Assembly (NCBI GenBank): GCA_032358255.1
Contig: JAULBX010027683.1
Location: 1 to 34,868 of the forward strand
Direction: 5' to 3'
From: Heterotrichella gracilis
Taxonomy: Eukaryota; Sar; Xanthophyceae; Tribonematales; Xanthonemataceae
Length of the DNA stretch: 34,868 nt
Shown here: positions 32,597-34,868 of the stretch, piece by piece
Layout: each line of letters opens with the position of its first letter
Numbering within the stretch: the stretch's first letter is position 1
The notes under the pieces: model-generated
Databases searched by the model: none
Told to the model about the DNA's origin: nothing
What the model saw: only the letters and a program-made list of their open reading frames with translations
Translations under genes and position numbers: made by a program

Positions 32597-34743
32597 CTAC
32601 CCCTCAGGGTCAGCAGTGGAACGCCTGGAGGGGCGCTGCCGCTTGGCGCTCAACGGCCTGCCAGGACCCCCTGAGGATACCCTCCCCCGTTTCACACGGG
32701 CTAGCGCAGGGCTAGTGGCGGTGTCATCCGCAGGCCGGGAGCGCTGGCGGGTGAGGCGGCCAGGAGGGGGTGCGGGTGGTGGTGGGCCCGCGCCGGTGGG
32801 TGGTGCGCCACCACTTGTGGTGGGGCGCAGGGGGCGGCGGCTGTAGGGTGGTGGCAGCTCTGCCGGGGCTTCTGCATCTGGAGCCACATTAAGGGAGGGT
32901 GAGGAGGGGCATGAGGTGGGGGCAGCAAGGGGTGGTATTGCGCGGAGATCAAGAGGACGACTTTTATTAGAACATCGGGGTGAGTAGGGCACGTGGAGGG
33001 ATTACCCAGCCACCTACCACAATTGTGGTTCATTGTGGACACTAGACCATGAAGACCAAGACTCATGATGGGATGAGTATCTCACCTGGCGAAGGCAGCG
33101 CCAGCATGCCCGCATCCGGGGAGCCTCTGCCCCGCACAGCCCCCCCTCTCCCCTCCGCCCGCCCACCTCCATCCACCCCTTCCCCCCCCGCCTGGGCACC
33201 CCCCACGAACACCCCCTGGGGTAGGTGCAGCACGATGGTGGGCGAGGGCTGGTCACGCGCGGCCTCCAGGCTGTGCTGCATGGACATCATCGGTGGCGCA
33301 GGATGGGAGGGTAGAGCGGGGGCCAAGTAGCCGCCACTGCCGCGGCCAGTGTCAGGCCCTGGCGAGTGGAGCGCATGGGCGTGCGCGTGGGGATGGTTAG
33401 GGTAGTCTTGCGCTGACGCGCCCTTGGAGGGTTTGGCGTAGGGTTTTGCGCCCAGGCGGGCCTCCAGGTCTTGCATAATGGCTATGCGCTGCTGCGTGAG
33501 CGCGTCCCGGTAGCGCTCCTCTGCCGCCTTCATCTCCCGCTGCACCTGCTTCAGCATCCTGCAGCGCGCAGGTAGTTGCTGTTTCAACATAGTTGCAAAA
33601 GGAAAAGGGCCCTAAATGGCCCCAGTTCCAGTGATCAATACGATGATAAAAAAAAAAACGATGGCACCACTGCCTCCCATCCCACTCTGTCACCCAATTG
33701 TAGCTCTCCTGCTCCAAGTTGCAGTAAGTGCACAGCTTCCAAATGAGCACCAATTTCCAGCCCCCGACACTTGCCCCAAAATCGGGGACTGACAATTAAC
33801 CCCACATTTGGCTAATTGGACCAATTGTTCCATGGCAGGACAATGGACAATCCCCATTTTTTTCACTTCATCCCCCCCGCCACCCACCTGTAGCTCTCCT
33901 GCTCCAGGTTGCAGTAGGTGCACAAATTCCACAGGAGCACCATGAGCGCCACTGCCACACAGGTCCTGCGCACCGCCCAATGGAAGTCCAGGGCCCAGGG
34001 GTCGCGCATGGCTGCGCCTGGCACCCAGGAGGGGGGGGCGAGCACAAGAAGCACCTGGGGAAGGAACAGCGGCGTGTGTCAACATAATACATCAATAAAT
34101 CATGTACTTGTATGCACCAAATTACTATGGATAATGGTGTCGTAGTAATAAATAATTGTGTCGTTAGTTAACTGATTTGCGCAGGCACTTTGTCACATGG
34201 GCCACATGCAACATCCCAGCAGATAATGTACAAAAAATCACCACTACATTGCCTAGCGGCATTCAAGTGCCCCCTGCACAATGCTTCAAATCGCCGCTGG
34301 CAACTTGCCACGGCTAGCCAATGCCACTGCTGTGCAAATTGGTGATTCTACGCTTTTGAGGCGAATGCAGTTTTCTGTGTGTCTTAATTCTTTAAATTGG
34401 AAATTTCATTTGTTTCCCCCTCTTTCCACTACCATTTTACAGCATGCTGCACCGCACCTCCCCATTCGGCTGAACATTCAGCATGGTGGGCAGCCTCCCA
34501 ATGGCCATCCGCTCCGTGGCCAGCCCCGCACCAAACACAGTCAGCATGGGCAGCCTGGCCGCCGCAGCCGTCCTGTACGACCCCACCGAAAAGCTGGAGA
34601 GCGCCGCCACCGAGTAGAAAACCAGCCCGTCCAGGCGGAAGCTCTTGCCCAGGAGCATGCTGAGCAGGCCATGTGATCGCTGCTGGACGTCCGACAGCAT
34701 CTCAAGCACCTCCAGGAGGCTGTGGGAGTGCTCCTTGAGCGCC
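32597..34743 (-). CDS. GEX1: GEX1/Brambleberry-like nuclear fusion protein, 3' part
   Basis: Exons (minus): 34458-34743, 33888-34054, 33086-33558, 32597-32877 (TGA); about 401 codons visible, phases agree. The 5' end lies beyond the window. The first visible exon has a helical stretch (LEVLEMLSDVQQRSHGLLSM), then a hydrophobic segment starting LDGLVFYSVAALSS, then SYRTAAAARLPMLTVFGAGL. The next has a third hydrophobic segment (CVAVALMVLLWNLCTY) followed by CNLEQESY. Then comes a charged helix (EMKAAEERYRDALTQQRIAI) and a long Pro/Gly/His-rich basic tail (RQRSRPADD, KRGRVSSGG). Coiled coil followed by three C-terminal membrane segments and a soluble tail is the plan of the KAR5/GEX1/Brambleberry family, nuclear-envelope proteins needed for karyogamy after gamete fusion. 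The match rests on layout and remembered sequence flavour, so the name is tentative. Confidence 0.55.
33692..33765 (-). repeat. Copy of the GEX1-like TM exon end plus donor
   Basis: tgtagctctcctgctccaag, ttgcagtaagtgcaca repeats 33889-33960 (encoding LCTYCNLEQESY). It lies in the intron 33559-33887. Confidence 0.87.
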
Positions 34744-34752
34744 CTGCCGTAG

Positions 34753-34775
34753 GGTTTTAGGGTTTAGGGGTATGA
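34753..34775. repeat. Telomere-like TTTAGGG tract
   Basis: gggttttagggtttaggg lies in the intron just upstream (minus strand) of exon 34458-34743. The remainder to the window end is intron without recognised coding sequence. Confidence 0.8.
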
Positions 34776-34868
34776 CTTAGGGTATGAGGTCACAGGGGAA
34801 TTAGTCTCCTTAGTGTTGTAGGAAAAGCCTTTGCTTATATCCTTTTGGATAGGCTAAGTGACTGGATA

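Overview
This is nuclear DNA from a green-lineage eukaryote, most likely a chlorophyte or prasinophyte-grade alga. The evidence is GC-rich exons joined by GT-AG introns, candidate TGTAA polyadenylation signals, TTTAGGG/CCCTAAA telomere-type hexamers scattered through introns, and a gene set typical of Viridiplantae. There is no transposase, reverse transcriptase, tRNA, rRNA or CRISPR array that I can see. All gene models below were spliced by eye; in each complete model every exon keeps an open frame and the phases agree.

Layout: (1) 386-2377 (+) is the 3' part of a chloroplast membrane protein of the At5g03900 type. (2) 3830-8778 (-) is a nine-exon gene for a plant B3 DNA-binding protein with a C-terminal chromodomain. 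(3) 9495-10583 (-) is a low-complexity, partial U-box protein interrupted by an in-frame TAA. (4) 10693-14404 (-) is a six-exon RlmH/YbeA-type SPOUT rRNA methyltransferase with a likely organelle transit peptide. (5) 15265-27819 (+) is a 25-exon gene of about 1288 codons for a blue-light hybrid histidine kinase: PAS-PAS-LOV-LOV-HisKA-HATPase-pseudoreceiver-receiver. (6) 30504-31949 (+) is an F-box/leucine-rich protein with an in-frame TAG. (7) 32597-34743 (-) is the 3' part of a gene resembling GEX1/Brambleberry nuclear-fusion proteins.

The genes do not look like an operon or a functional cluster. RlmH and the LOV kinase are divergent across about 860 bp and may share a promoter region. Genes 1 and 2 converge, as do genes 6 and 7.

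The most striking property is architectural. Almost every intron contains one or more decayed or near-perfect copies of the edge of the neighbouring exon, often with its splice site, and many lie beside telomere-like CCCTAAA tracts. I count more than 35 such copies. They indicate that the introns grew by repeated local tandem duplication. At least one copy creates an in-frame alternative acceptor and others create poison exons.
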